Source: Romanomermis culicivorax (taxonomy: Eukaryota > Nematoda > Enoplea > Mermithida > Mermithidae). From it: a stretch of DNA of 64,000 nt. Of this stretch, positions 44,291 through 55,649 are shown piece by piece (position 1 is the stretch's first letter; every line of letters begins with the position of its first letter). Below the pieces are notes generated by a model. It was not told the origin of the DNA. It saw only the letters and a program-made list of their open reading frames with translations, and searched no databases. The position numbers and the translations under genes are program-made. The stretch is taken from the NCBI GenBank assembly GCA_963922205.1, contig CAWUHX010000064.1, positions 310,001 to 374,000 of the forward strand, in the 5' to 3' direction.

Positions 44291-45534
44291 TGGGAGAAAT
44301 CCTTTTTTCAGTTCAAGGAACTTCGGGTTCCGTGTAAAGGCCTCATCCACAATCCTCCTTCTGCCGGTGAAGCACCATCCCTGCAGGAGTTGATTGTCCT
44401 TGAGCCTCGCTCGCTGACACAATTTACTGCACCTGTACCCTCAATATATGCAACTGTGCCCAAGGTAGCTTTCTTTCCTAAGCCTCTTTTGGGACAACAA
44501 GGCAGTGTTTATTTTGCTGGTACTGTGAGCACTGTGACAAATGGTTGCATACCCCTACAGGTAGTTAACCCAAGTACGCATCCAGTGGTTCTATACCCAC
44601 ACAGGACCATCCGTCATGTGCAGATGCACATTGATTCCCCACAGGGATGGGCAGTCAAGTCTGATACCATTCTTGACCGAAAGTGGGTTGAAGCAAATGC
44701 TGTGATATCTTCTGATATCTCCTTACAGGATAAAACAGTGTTGCTCGACCTGCTGGTTGCATTTACTGACCTCTATGCTATTGATGAAAAGGACACAGGT
44801 TCCACTGACCTAGGGCACCACTAGATCAGCACGGGTGGCGCTCGTCCAGTCCGCCATTTCCCTTACCACACCGCGCCCAAGGAAAAGGATCTCATCATAC
44901 AAGAAGTCAATGCGCTCCAGGAAAAAGGTATTATTCGGCCTAGCACCTCTCCCTGGACTACTAACACCATCCTGGTTCGCAAGGAAAATTGGTCACACCA
45001 GATGTGTGTGGACTTTCCTGGTCTTAACGAGGTCACGAAAAAGGATGTTTATCCTCTCCCACAGATTGATGATAGCCTGGACACACTCAAGGGTATGAAG
45101 TACTTTACTACCCTTGATCAGGCTAACGCCTACTGGTCTATACCTATTGCCGAGGCAGACAAAGAGAAAAGGGGGTTTAATTCGCCTATTGGACTTTAGG
45201 AGTTCAACTATCTGCCTTTTGGTCTTTGCAATGCACCTGGGATGTTTCAACGTCTCATGGATCTGCTTCTTACAGGATTGCAGTGGCGCACTGCACTGAC
45301 GTATCTCAATTACATCTTGGCGTTCAGGAACTCTCACACCCAGATGCTTAAGCGCTTGACGGATGTGTTTACACCTCTCCCTCAGGGTAGAATGATGCTC
45401 AGATAGAGCACGTGCAAGTTTTCGCACTCTGACGTAGAATATCTAGGTTACCGCATCTCACAGAACGGTCTAGAGCTGGATAAAGTCAAATTGGCTGCAG
45501 TCCAGGTTCTACCCATTCCACAAAACCTGGTCTT
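44285..45534 (+). pseudogene. Copy II linker and RT (inactive)
   Basis: A 179-codon frame covers the conserved linker between protease and RT (FFPKPLLGQQ...VSTVTNGCIPLQVVNPSTHPVVLYP). RT fragments follow: HQMCVDFPGLNEVTKKDVYPL and DQANAYWSIPIAEADKEK, then a stop at the same TAG as in copy I. The active site corresponding to YLDD reads YLNY near 45.30 kb, so catalytic aspartates are lost. A small deletion near 45.527 kb removes the connection segment before RNase H. Confidence 0.78.
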
Positions 45535-47178
45535 GTGTCTTATTATAGGCGTTTCATCCCTGGTCGCACTGGGCTCAGCGAGCCGCTGACCAAGCTCTTA
45601 GGGAAGGAAGTTACCTTCCTGTGGTCAAAACCTCAGCAAGCGGTGTTCGACGAACTCCGAAGGCTGTTGATGAACCCTCCTGTCCTCTGCCATCCAGACT
45701 TTACGAAATCCTTCATACTTCAAACTGATGCAAGTATTCCGGGAATAGGAGCAGTTCTGAGCCAGTTAGATGAAAAAGGGCACAACCATCCTGTTGCGTA
45801 CGCCAGTAGAGGGTTAAGGGCAGCTGAGAAGAACTACACTATTACGGAGTTAGAGACTTTTACTGTTGTCCATTTCGTCAAGCACTTTCGGCCTTACCTC
45901 TTTCAAGATGAGGTGGTCGTTCAGACTAATCACACTGCTGTTAAGGCTGTGTTGGAGAAATCCAACCCTTCGGCCCGGATAGCTCGGTGGGGTCTCGCCT
46001 TAGCTGAATTCAAACTGACAATTCGGCTGCGAAAAATTCCATCTAATGGTAATGCCGACACATTATCACGCCTACCTGATCCTAATTCCCTTGCCGGGGA
46101 GAGTATCGACGATACTCCCCTATACAGACCCGAGGGAGACATCATGATGATCTCCGATGGTGCTCAGCACCTGGCAAAACCATCTCAAAGGACCACGGAT
46201 GGTGCGCAGTGCCTGGCCGGGTCTGAGTCTTATGTAGAAATATCACAGGATGCGCAGCACAATGACCTTCTTGCAACTCAATTCGAGGATCCGGAATTAG
46301 CCTCCATTCTTAGGTCACTAAAACCCTACGGTGATCAGAATGATGTTAATGGCTACCACCTGTTGGATAACATCCTTCAGAAGTGGACAGGCGAGTCCAA
46401 CAAGATTGTTGTCCCTCGTTCAATAGTTACTACCATTATTGAGGCTCATCATAATGACATTCTTGCTGGACACTTTGATGCAAAACGTACCACCAGGCTT
46501 ATAGCCCCCAGGTACCACTGGCCTACCCTCAGTACGGAGGTCAAGTCCTCTTTTCAGTGGTGTGATCTTTGCCAATGGAATAAACCCGGGAGACAAAAGA
46601 CCCGTGCAACTCTGAAACGGATTTCCATTACAGGACCGTTTCATAGAGTCAGTGTCGACTGTATGGGACCAATGACCACTAGTGAAAGTGGAAACCGTTT
46701 TATTGTAGTCTTTATCGACTACTTTACCAAATGGGTTGAAGCTTTCCCTACTCTGGACATTACTGCCCGAACCATAGCTCAACCTTTTGTTACACAAATT
46801 GTCTGCAGACATGGGGCATCGCAGATTCTTCAGTCTGATCGTGGCACTGATTTCACGTCCAAACTGATGACTGAAATCACTGCCATTTGTTCAACTAATA
46901 AAATCCACTCAACCACTTATCACCTGATCACAAATGGTGAAGTGGAAAGAGCTAATCAAACGCTAGCTACACGGCTACGTATGTATGTCCACCAAGGTCA
47001 TATCGATTGGGATGAACACCTGCCGTATTCTGTGTTCGTGGTCAACATTAGCATGAATGAGTCCACAGGGTATTCACCCTTTGAGCTCATGTATAGTCGT
47101 ACCCCCATGCTACCTGTTGATGCGGCGCTCTCATTCAACTCTCCGGCCCATATCATAGATGTTTCTACTTATGATACA
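45535..47178 (+). pseudogene. Copy II RNase H-integrase ORF (3' cut)
   Basis: An unusually long surviving frame of 559 codons; the last 12 (to 47214) come from the adjoining insertion. RNase H shows ILQTDASIPGIGAVLSQLD and YTITELETFTVVHFVKHFRPYLF. The linker has degenerate DGAQHLAKPSQ repeats. Integrase shows HHNDILAGHFDAK and CDLC (zinc site), VDCMGPMTT (first Asp), QSDRGTDFTS (second Asp) and NGEVERANQ (Glu), then part of the C-terminal domain. The catalytic DDE set is intact although RT is dead and the C-terminal domain is truncated. Expression on its own would need a start at the Met of MSYYRRF, which is not native. Confidence 0.75.
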
Positions 47179-48880
47179 CAGGTTTTTTTGCACAGGCCAG
47201 GTTGCAAAGTTTAACTTGGGGAAAAATTTTGGTTGCAGTGATAGATTTTTGGTATCTCATTCTCAGGGTTTTTTTGCACACAGCAACCAAATTTCGGGCT
47301 GTGCAACCAAATTTTTTCTGCCAAGTTGCCCAGTGCAACTTGAGGCCTGACTCCTCTTTTGATAAGGTTACTGGGTTTTCTGTCCGGAGATGCATTTTTA
47401 TGCATTCTAAAATGGAAAAAAGTGAAAATTTTCCGAGGCTTGGTGCTGGGTTTCAATTCATTTATAATTTTCTATATTATTCTAAAGTGCGGTTAGAAAA
47501 GGTCATTCTATTTAGTGCTTAAAGGTTCCAATTATCATCATATTATGGTTGAATCTTTGGTCCTGTATTGTTTTTTGACAAAGTTGATGAAAACCAACAT
47601 TTTTCCCCCTAATTTTCCCAGAATTTTTAGTGATCACAAAACATTTGAATTTTGACTTTCATGTGAATAAAACATTTTGAGTGTAAGACAATGCTAGAAA
47701 TTATTGGCGGTTGAAAGTGGCTTGCCTAGTTTTTGGATTTCAGTCTGTCCCACTGAAAATTCGTTAAATTCTCTGAGAAATCAAACCTGTCTGGGAAATT
47801 TAAGGGGAAAAGATTCATTTTCCAGCATTCCAGATCATTGAAATCCCGAAAAAATTTTCGGCGCTACGCACCGAACTAATTACTCTACACTACCAGGCGA
47901 AACTAACCGTCCATGCCGTCGCGTCCAGAACGCGTCCGGGACACACCCAGGATGCGAAAAGCACACTATACCAACAATAAAATTGACAGGCCATGTGCTT
48001 GTGTCACACAAAGCCAAAGAATTTTGCTGAGGCTTCTTTCTTACCTCCCTATAGAAAGCACACATGATTTACCAGATATAAACGAAAGGGCAACTGTTGT
48101 CATACTGTAAGTCAAAACAAAGTGCATATCCACTACACATTATGAAAGAACTATGATTGGCAGTTATTGCATGAATGTCAATTACTAAGAAAGATGAAAG
48201 TTTTCTTTGTGCTGCCGAAAAAGAGGCGTTCTGGACGCGACCTGGACGCGACCCCGACACGTCCAGGACGCGTCCCGGACGCAAATTTTTGAGGGTTAGT
48301 TTCGCCTGGTAGTGTAGTCTAGTCATATTAACTTTTTGATTTGGTTTCCAAAACTCAAACAATTAGGTTTTAAATGCCTAACCAACGCGGATCAAATGAA
48401 ATGTCAAGAAAACAGTTTGTGATAGTTTTTCCGATAAATTTAAGCAAATTTATCGATTTTAGAGTGAGCAACTAAAAACATATCTGTGCAATCAAAATTT
48501 TTCCCCAAGTTGCACAATGCAACCTGGCCTGTGCGAAAAGAACTCTGCTCATTCTAAAATCAATAAATTAGCTTTATTCAATAGGAAAAAGGACCAGAAG
48601 CTAGTTTTCCTGTGTTGTATTCAAATCGCGTCCGTTTTAGGCATCTAAAACTCAATGCTCTGAGTTTTAGAGAGTAAATGAAAAGGTTGGTATGAGTAAC
48701 CTGTTCGGTGCGTAGCTGAAAATATTCTGGGGATTTTGATATTCTAGATTTCTGGAAAATAAATCTTTTTAACTTTTATTTCCAAGATGGAAGATTTAAT
48801 TTTTCAGTGAATCCAATGAATTTTCAGTCGGGCAGACTACAATTCAAAAACTAGAGGAGAGCAACCAAGTAATCATACCT
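47179..48880. repeat. Interleaved inverted repeats replacing the end of copy II
   Basis: Segment 47183-47238 (TTGCACAGGCCAGGTTGCA, AACTTGGGGAAAAATTTTGG) recurs inverted at about 48487-48541. A second, longer pair, about 47690-47884 and 48690-48870 inverted, shares TAGTTTTTG, ACTGAAAATTC, TTCATTTTCC and CTACGCACCGAAC. The two pairs interleave rather than nest, and the CACTACC MITE lies inside the second pair. No transposase is seen. It is best described as one or more non-autonomous TIR-type repeats that rearranged. Confidence 0.65.
47888..48314. mobile_element. MITE with CACTACCAGGCG ends, copy 2
   Basis: 427-bp homologue of the MITE at 18.2 kb with the same ends, TA flanks, GC-rich ACGCGTCC subterminal repeats and internal AT-rich core (for example AAGAATTTTGCTGAGGCT, CAAAGTGCATATCCACTACA). 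High similarity between the two copies indicates relatively recent spread. Confidence 0.85.
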
Positions 48881-49266
48881 GTAATTGTAATGAACGCCAA
48901 TTGACTACAGTGTAAACTCGTCAGTTTTACAAAGTGATTCACAAGAACACATCACTTCGGAGCTCAAAGTTGCTCAAAGTTGTTCGAAGGTTCACAACAT
49001 CGAATATTACACTTGCAGAAGGTTAGTGATAAAATTCAGTTCTCGTTTTTGTTGCCATCTTGAGCAGTTGTATCTCTTGCTGTCTATCGAGACACATTTT
49101 GAGCATTGTGAAGGGGCAATTCGCAGTAGTAAGTATTTGTTTAATAAAATATATAATCCTTCCACTTGTCAATACTAAAGTAGTAGTAAGACTGGTCCAG
49201 TATCGGTCATAAGTGTATTGCAAGTTTCAGTGTCTGAAAACCTTTGACAACCTGAGTAAAGATCCC

Positions 49267-49421
49267 TGGATAAATTGACACAGTGCTCTCTACGAGCCCG
49301 TCAATCTCCTGCGTACGATTATCGTTGTGTAAATTCATCTAACACTCCGAGTGTTCCATCTATAGCATTCTGCATGCTCTTCCACATTCCGTACGTCTCT
49401 TCAAAAAAACACGCGATAAAT
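49267..49421 (-). repeat. Dispersed repeat R1, copy c
   Basis: Full-length inverted copy of the R1 family: on the minus strand GAAGAGACGTACGGAA, GCATGCAGAATGCTAT, ACACTCGGAGTGTT, ACGATAATCG, GCAGGAGATTGACGGGCTCG, GTGTCAATTTATCC. The central ACACTCGGAGTGT is itself palindromic. Confidence 0.75.
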
Positions 49422-49511
49422 CGTCAAGCTACACAGCTTAATTAATCGTCGTATTTTATTTTCTCACACACGACATAATTGGAAGGACCCCCCCTCCCAA
49501 CATGGGGCAGT

Positions 49512-49697
49512 GGCTAGATGGACTCGAGTCCATTTAGCCAAAACCCACAAAATGGCTAAATGGACTCGAGTCCGTCTAGCCTAAACCCACAAAAAGGCTG
49601 GATGGACCCGAGTCCATCCAGTCAAGACCCACATAATGGCTAGATGGACTCGAGTCCACCCAGTCAAAAACATGCAAAACGGCTAAATGAACTCAAG
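49512..49697. repeat. 42-bp minisatellite with a palindromic core
   Basis: Four units plus a partial fifth, each 42 bp: a 28-bp near-perfect palindrome centred on GGACTCGAGTCC (arms begin GGCTARAT, end ATYTAGCC) and a 14-bp spacer of the type AAAACCCACAAAAT. Every unit could extrude as a cruciform or fold as an RNA hairpin. Several differences between units are compensatory within the palindrome. Confidence 0.85.
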
Positions 49698-50601
49698 TTT
49701 TCCCGTAGTACAGTAAATGTGTGAATATTGAAAGCTGTGAGATGAATTTTAAGACGTGCACATCTGACAAATGACTATACAATTATTTTCTATTCTTCGA
49801 AACTAGAATAAAATACTTATTTGCTAATCTCAAACTGCATTTGCATAGAAGCAAATTATTGTTAGTTATGTGTGCGTAAATTTTCATAACATTCACGAGT
49901 GTCTGCACAATGATGCACGCGTTGCATGTAAGTTGTTCATTAATTTAAAAAAATTTTTAGATTTAAAATTATAAAATCTCATTGCGACTGCAGCAGTGCC
50001 CGTCACAAAAATCCAGGTCTGAGCCTATGACTTGGATGAGCAACATCAAGTCTACGGGTTCAGATGAAAATGCATAATGGCACCTTTTGCGCATCCTCAC
50101 AATTAAAATTTAAGATTAAAAAATTTAAAATTCAAGATTGAAAATTGAAAAATATTAAAATTATGAGTTGAAAAATTTCGAAACTTATAATTGAAAAAAA
50201 ATAAAATTAAAAATTAAGAAATTTTAAAATTAAAAAATTTGAAAATTAATTAATTAATTAGAATTACTTTAAATTTGATTTCATTTAAATTTTTAAATTT
50301 AAATTTAAAAAAAAACATCGAAATAAAAAATTTAAAAAAAAATTTAAAATGAAAAATATCTTACATTTTAAATTTTTTAAATTTTTAATTTTTTCAATTT
50401 CAAATTTTTCAATTTCAAATTTTTCAATTTCAAATTTTTCAAATACTAAATTTTCTAAATTTTAAATTTTTTAAATTTTAAATTTTTCAAATTTAAATTT
50501 TTCAATTTTGTACTGTAATTTCAAAATTCTTTGAATTTCAAAATTTTTCAAATGTCAAAGTTTTTTAATTTGTTCATTCTAAGTTTTAAATTTGTTCATT
50601 G
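49698..50601. other. AT-rich low-complexity DNA
   Basis: No gene. From about 50.1 to 50.59 kb the sequence is almost only AAATTTT/TTTCAA words in both directions, largely self-complementary. This kind of simple sequence is common in nematode genomes. The LTR of copy III begins at its right edge. Confidence 0.6.
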
Positions 50602-52022
50602 TGTCACATGCCGCTCAATTCTCCAACGTCAGGTGATTCCGATCATGCCGACATTTTGTTATTTTTCATGTTTCGTTTATTACTCGATCATGCTTTTGTT
50701 TATTTCATTTTTACCCATGCATTTTGTGTTCGTTTTTATATTATTATGCATTTCTATGTTTCGTTTTGTTGTATTTTTTATCTCTTTACAAACGCGGGCT
50801 ACAGTAGGCCCTTTAGCTAAAAACTTCCGCCAGTCGTGCTCCACGAGCACATGGCTATTTTTGGTGCGCTCACGCACCTCTTATCATCAAAAATTAGCGT
50901 CGTTTTTGTTACGCAAAACGACTAGCTAAGAAGTTTTAGCCGGCCTCAGTGCTAAACGCATGTGAATGAAAAAATGTCTATGTGCTCATAGGCATCTTCT
51001 GCATCGCGTCTAGCTGCAGAAGTTAGCTTGAGCGCCGAGAAACTCCGCCCAAGCTGCAGCTGTAGCCAAACATGTCCTTAAAAGGACATGTTTCTTTAGT
51101 TTTTCGCTCATTCTTGGGTTCACCAAGCTTTCGTCCGGTTGTCACTTCGCGTCCGCCGCCCTTCTTATTTTGCATATTTTTTATATACTCGACTGCGTCC
51201 GCCGCCTATTATTTTCAATAAATTTGCATACCTTTGCATTACTTACTGCGCCCACCGCTCACCGCCTACAGTACCCCCCTGTCCATCAGTGCCAGGTGTC
51301 CGACCGCCCCAGTTCGTGAATTAAACGTTGGAGTTTCGCCTCCCGCTCGCTCCCGCTCCCTCCCGCTCGCCGCCGCTCGCCGCCGCTCGCCGCCTAGGAC
51401 GTTCGAGGATCGCATCCCCCGCTCCCAGTGCCAGAAGACCGAAAACATCCAGGGACTTGCCGCCCGTTGCGCCGTAATCACTTGAGAAACAGGACTAGGT
51501 GAGTCTTCTCAGGGGATTATTGTTATTTGTGGGTTATTTGTTGGGAAATCCTTCCTAAGTCGGTTTCCCAAGGTCTCCACAGATAAGTAGGGCCTCCACC
51601 TCTCAGGTTCGGGCTAAAAGGGGCTGTCTGGTTCATAATCGGGCCCCATAGTTTAGGTCATTTTACGGGTGACCCTGTCCCCACTCTCACTGAGTAGGAC
51701 TCGGGGATTGTCGCACCTAGCCTGGCAGCGTTGTCCGTTACCCTACAGCAAGAGCCCAAGGACAACTCCAGAGAACCAACTATAGACCTCTCTATAGCCA
51801 CCATTTGCCAGGTTAGGCCCCAACGCCAACTTGGGAAGCCTGGGGAAAATGCCAGTATCCATCAGGAGTCACAGCCTATTACTCACTGTAATAGGATCAA
51901 TCTGATATGGTTCACCATCAATGTGACGTCTAAAACACGGTATTGCCTGATGAGATACCCAAACCTCTCCAGCTCCCCCAAAATAAACATGTCATACACG
52001 TGACATGGCGTAAAATGTGACA
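50602..52022 (+). repeat. LTR C (5' LTR of copy III)
   Basis: 1421 bp, TGTCACATGCC...AATGTGACA, same ends and layout as LTRs A and B. Conserved blocks include CTATGTG-x-x-CATAGGCATCTTCTGCA and AACTCCGCCCAAG. A stem-loop at 50899-50922 (GTCGTTTT/AAAACGAC) occupies the place of a different but equally paired stem in LTR A. A 22-bp near-palindrome around CCTTAAAAGG (51070-51091) holds the TATA-like sequence. AATAAA lies at 51217-51222. TGGCGAAAGTCTGGCA directly after the LTR is the putative primer-binding site. Confidence 0.88.
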
Positions 52023-55000
52023 TGGCGAAAGTCTGGCACTCGCCCTAAAGTGTAAAATCTTCACCCTTGGGTCGGAACTACCCCCAGGTCGGGTCAACTC
52101 CCATTTTAAGTCGGACAAGCCCCCTTAAAATTGGGCACTAGCCATGTAATAAGTCGGAGACCCCCCACATTCGGGTTTACTGCCTAATGGGTCGGGAATG
52201 TCCCTTATTTCGGATTACCGCTACTGTAGGTCGGCTACCTCCCCTCAATCGCGTATTATTACTGTAAGTCGGAAATTTTTCCCGTGCCACCAAGACTTAT
52301 TACTGTAAGTCGGGAATTTCTCCCTGAACATCAGATTTAATCACTGTAACACGGGATTTGCCCTTACGAGTGATCCAAATGTGATCTATATGTGTAAATA
52401 ATTATCTCATGTGTGTGTATTATCCCCTATGAGTAATAAATTCCCCATGGGTCGAGTTATTTATCCCCAGAGTCGTGTTAACTGTAACAGAGTTGAGTTA
52501 TATATCGAGTATTCTGTATTCCTCCTCTGATTCATACTGTACATTCTGCATACTTAATCTGTGTTGTAAACTACCTTATCTGTTTCTCTTCCCTCATCCC
52601 CCCCCCTTCCCTTACCCTGAATGGTATACTGTAGCCCTCCGGGTGGGTGCCATTACAGTACGCCTGTGCCCATTCCCGTACTGTAACTACAGTATACCCA
52701 TACGCGGGTACTGGTATCACAGCTGTAGGGGTTTACGGCCTCTCCTGACTGTTGGTGGTCCGTGACCCCATGATACAGTACACCCTCCACGTATGATTCT
52801 GGACGTCATACGTGGCTGCGATTTGTTAATTGTGTACAGTATTTTTGTCTGTCGGTGGAAACTGTCGGAATTGCTCACTTTTCCGGCCCCAAAAAAATTT
52901 TACACCGACTGTTTACACAATTAACACGCGTATGTCCAACTATCGTATTCCCCGTCTTCGGTTATTTTTCTTTCCCTTTTTCTTTCTCGGTCATCTGAGC
53001 GGTGTCAAAAAAAAAAAAAAAAAAAAAAATTTCGTTTTTTTCGGACGCCACCGCTACGGTATGACACCCTTACGTAAGTTCCTCTATCTTCTTCCTTTCC
53101 ACTTACTGTAAGGTCTTTCTCCTATTTTTCGGCCGTTGCATCACGGACATAGACTTTACGGGTCATGCTCTTTGACGTCAGCAACGACAACGTTACGGGT
53201 TGTTGTTGTTGTGTGGTTCAACCCCACGGATGCAACCACTCACGTCTGCAACAGCCGCTTCACTTGCTGTTGCTTTAAGGGGTGGGTAGCCCTCCGGGTT
53301 CTACTCCTGACGTCAGCAACCGACATTACGTGTTGTTGTTTAAGTTAACACTCCAGCAGTAATGACTTCTGACGTCTGCAACAGGTGAAGCCAACGTTGT
53401 TGCAACAGGTTCGGCTGGTTCTCTGCACCCCATCTGTGACGTCAGCAATGGTGACGCACCGTGTCACTATTCGAAGATGTGCAGGTCTTACGGGTGCCAC
53501 ATCTGACGTCTGCAACAACTGCATCTCATGTCATTGACTTAAGGTATCAGACCCTCGGTCCCACCTTCTGACGTCAGCAACGGCACCATCACGTGTTGCC
53601 GTATACCGATAGCTGGCTTCAGGGCCCTATTGCTGACATCAGCAATGACGATGTATCATGTTTTCGCAGCAGGAATTGAGGTTACATGATCCTATTTCTG
53701 ACGTCCGCAACGGTAACATTACGTGCTACTGCAGGGGTTTGCTGGCCTTAGGCACTCACCCCTGGCGTCTGCAACTGCGATATGATACTTGAATACTCTT
53801 ATCCCAGGCACCTGCAGTCAGCACCAAGGTCATGTGTTGGTTCATACCCCCTACCTTTTGACGTCCGCACCAGGTTACTGTCGGCCCTATGAGTATTCCA
53901 CTTGAGTTGTAGGTGGTCGTTGGCATATGGTCCTATCACCTACCTCTCTTGTCCAAGGGTTTGTGTGTGTCTGGGGGCTGATGCCTGGGAAACATCAGTC
54001 CACATATATACACCACCTGAGATGCTCACTAGCCTGCGTACTGATCAGGTTGTCCGCCCGGGTAGCGGCACTGTTGATCAGCACGTGGCTGTTTTTCAAG
54101 CTTTAACTGCAGGTTTGAACGAGTTACACTCGGCCTCAGCTGGGTTGGTTGTCTGACTCGGGCAGACAGCAGGCATTTGCAGTCGGTACTGCCTGTGTCT
54201 GACGTCTGCAAGGGTTTGGCAATCTTCTTGTAAATTTCTTATCTAAATTCACTCATTCTCTTTCATCTCATCGAGCTGCCATACATAGATCTTCTTTAGT
54301 GTCCCCGCCGTAGTGGTTCCCAAGGGACCGCGGCACAGCCTCCGGTTGGGCCTAGAGTGTATAGGACCCCCTGTCATATTACATTCACTCGAACGCCTTC
54401 GTTAACTGGCTTAACGATGCCCGCGCTAGAGTCGCCACTGACCCAGAGTCCGCCTCCGCGGTCCACCCTCTATTAGTCATGTAAGTAATAGGCACCGTTG
54501 AGTCCGCCTCAGCGAAGGTATTGAGTACGCCTCGATACATACTTTACACTCATATTCAATCAGGGACACCTTGTACCCGTGATCCCTTAGATGTTTTCGG
54601 GTGCGCCCTCAAAACATCCAGAGTATTTCATTTTAACTGACTGAGTGTGTCAGAATAGCACCCTTGGTACCCCTGCTCCTTCCCTCTTCTACTGTGTGAC
54701 CTGTGAACCTCACTTCATCTCAGTGATCGGCAAACCCGGCCACCAGCTGTGTATAATACTCCTGGAGAGTGTCCGTTCTGTTCGAAATGCGGGCTCCCGT
54801 TTCGGACACGGCTGTAAGTTACTTGCGAATGTCGTCCAACACGGAACCTCCTGTATAGTCCGTCTCACTATACAGAGATCGCAATCGCTCCTGGCGAGTG
54901 AGGCCCGTTGCGTAACTGCGCGACTCCCTTTGCGTAACTGGTGTTGTAAATTAGTTTTGTCCCTATTTATTGCTCCCTCTTAAGTTCATTTTCAGTTGAC

Positions 55001-55649
55001 CCCATCCTTTTCACCTCATGCCACTTTATGCGCTACTCCTGGTGAGTAGGATCTTGCCGGCTACGAGTCCGCCTCGCCCCAAGGTTTGTAAACTAGTACA
55101 GCGGTCGAACCTCCAGGAAAAATCCCTCCTGAGCGGGTTCATCCGTCACCTTATTTCCCGGCAGGAAAACCGCCTCTTCTCTACTTTTACATTTGATCTT
55201 CTGTCCTCTTCATCTATTCTAATTGCCGGGTCCAGGCCCCAATCCTACACTTTGGTCGGGATCGATTCCCCCATATCTCAGGCCATGCCTCGGTCCATCA
55301 CGGGCGACCAGATAAATTCCCTTCTGCGTCACCCTGATGTACTCTGATCTTACATCTTATAATCCTATTCCATTCTAGCTCCCTTTCCGTGGTCGCTAGT
55401 CTTAAGCTAAATCAATTTACGTCACAAACGCCGTCGCGCACGCGTTTTCCGAATTCACGCGCTCTTTCGCCGCGAATTCAAAAGTAGTACTCACCTTCAT
55501 CTTACACAATAGAGACACCCCGTCGTTCCTGCCGTCTCAGTACCCAGCCTGTACAGACCAGTGGGCCGCTCTCTATTCAATTTGACTTAATTGCATCACG
55601 GGCAAGGACGTCTGTTCTAACCACCTTACGGGAAAACGAACCCTCGGAC
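52023..55649 (+). other. Copy III long 5' leader
   Basis: 3.6 kb of non-coding sequence between LTR and gag. It opens with a ladder of repeated phrases of the type (T)ACTGTAAGTCGGGAATTTCTCCC and GGGTCGGAA/ACCCCC (52.03-52.5 kb), then a pyrimidine-rich stretch, a run of 23 A (near 53.01 kb) and the hairpin array. The last 1.8 kb is conserved with copy II, including GGTTGTCCGCCCGGGTAGCGG and TCACTTCATCTCAGTGA. The gag frame is open from about 55488, without an earlier ATG. Confidence 0.78.
53174..53830 (+). repeat. TGACGTCA-hairpin array, copy III
   Basis: About ten tandem but diverged units with TGACGTCAGC, TGACGTCTGC or TGACGTCCGC followed by a stem-loop. Examples of stems: AACGACAAC.../...GTTGTTGTT, GCAACAGC/GCTGTTGC, AATGGTGAC/GTCACTATT and ACGGCA/TGCCGT. 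The unit order parallels that in copy II, but many stem bases differ, mostly in paired fashion. Confidence 0.82.

Larger units (their letters stand above)
35535..47178 (+). mobile_element. Copy II: gag-env-pol LTR retroelement, 3' truncated
   Basis: 5' LTR, long leader, gag, env remnant, two proteases, RT, RNase H and integrase. Homology to copies I and III stops inside the integrase C-terminal domain (VSTYDT, then unrelated sequence). The 3' end and 3' LTR are missing and are replaced by an inverted-repeat-rich insertion. An internal deletion of roughly 2.3 kb has removed the env ectodomain. Non-autonomous. Confidence 0.88.

Noticed and set aside
49512..49697. Possible CRISPR array
   Set aside because: Regular 42-bp period, but the spacers are the same repeated sequence, the repeats are full palindromes, there are no cas genes and the context is eukaryotic; a minisatellite.
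53007..53030. A23 run as the tail of a retroposed sequence
   Set aside because: No transcript-like sequence ends there and no target duplication is visible; a simple run inside the leader.
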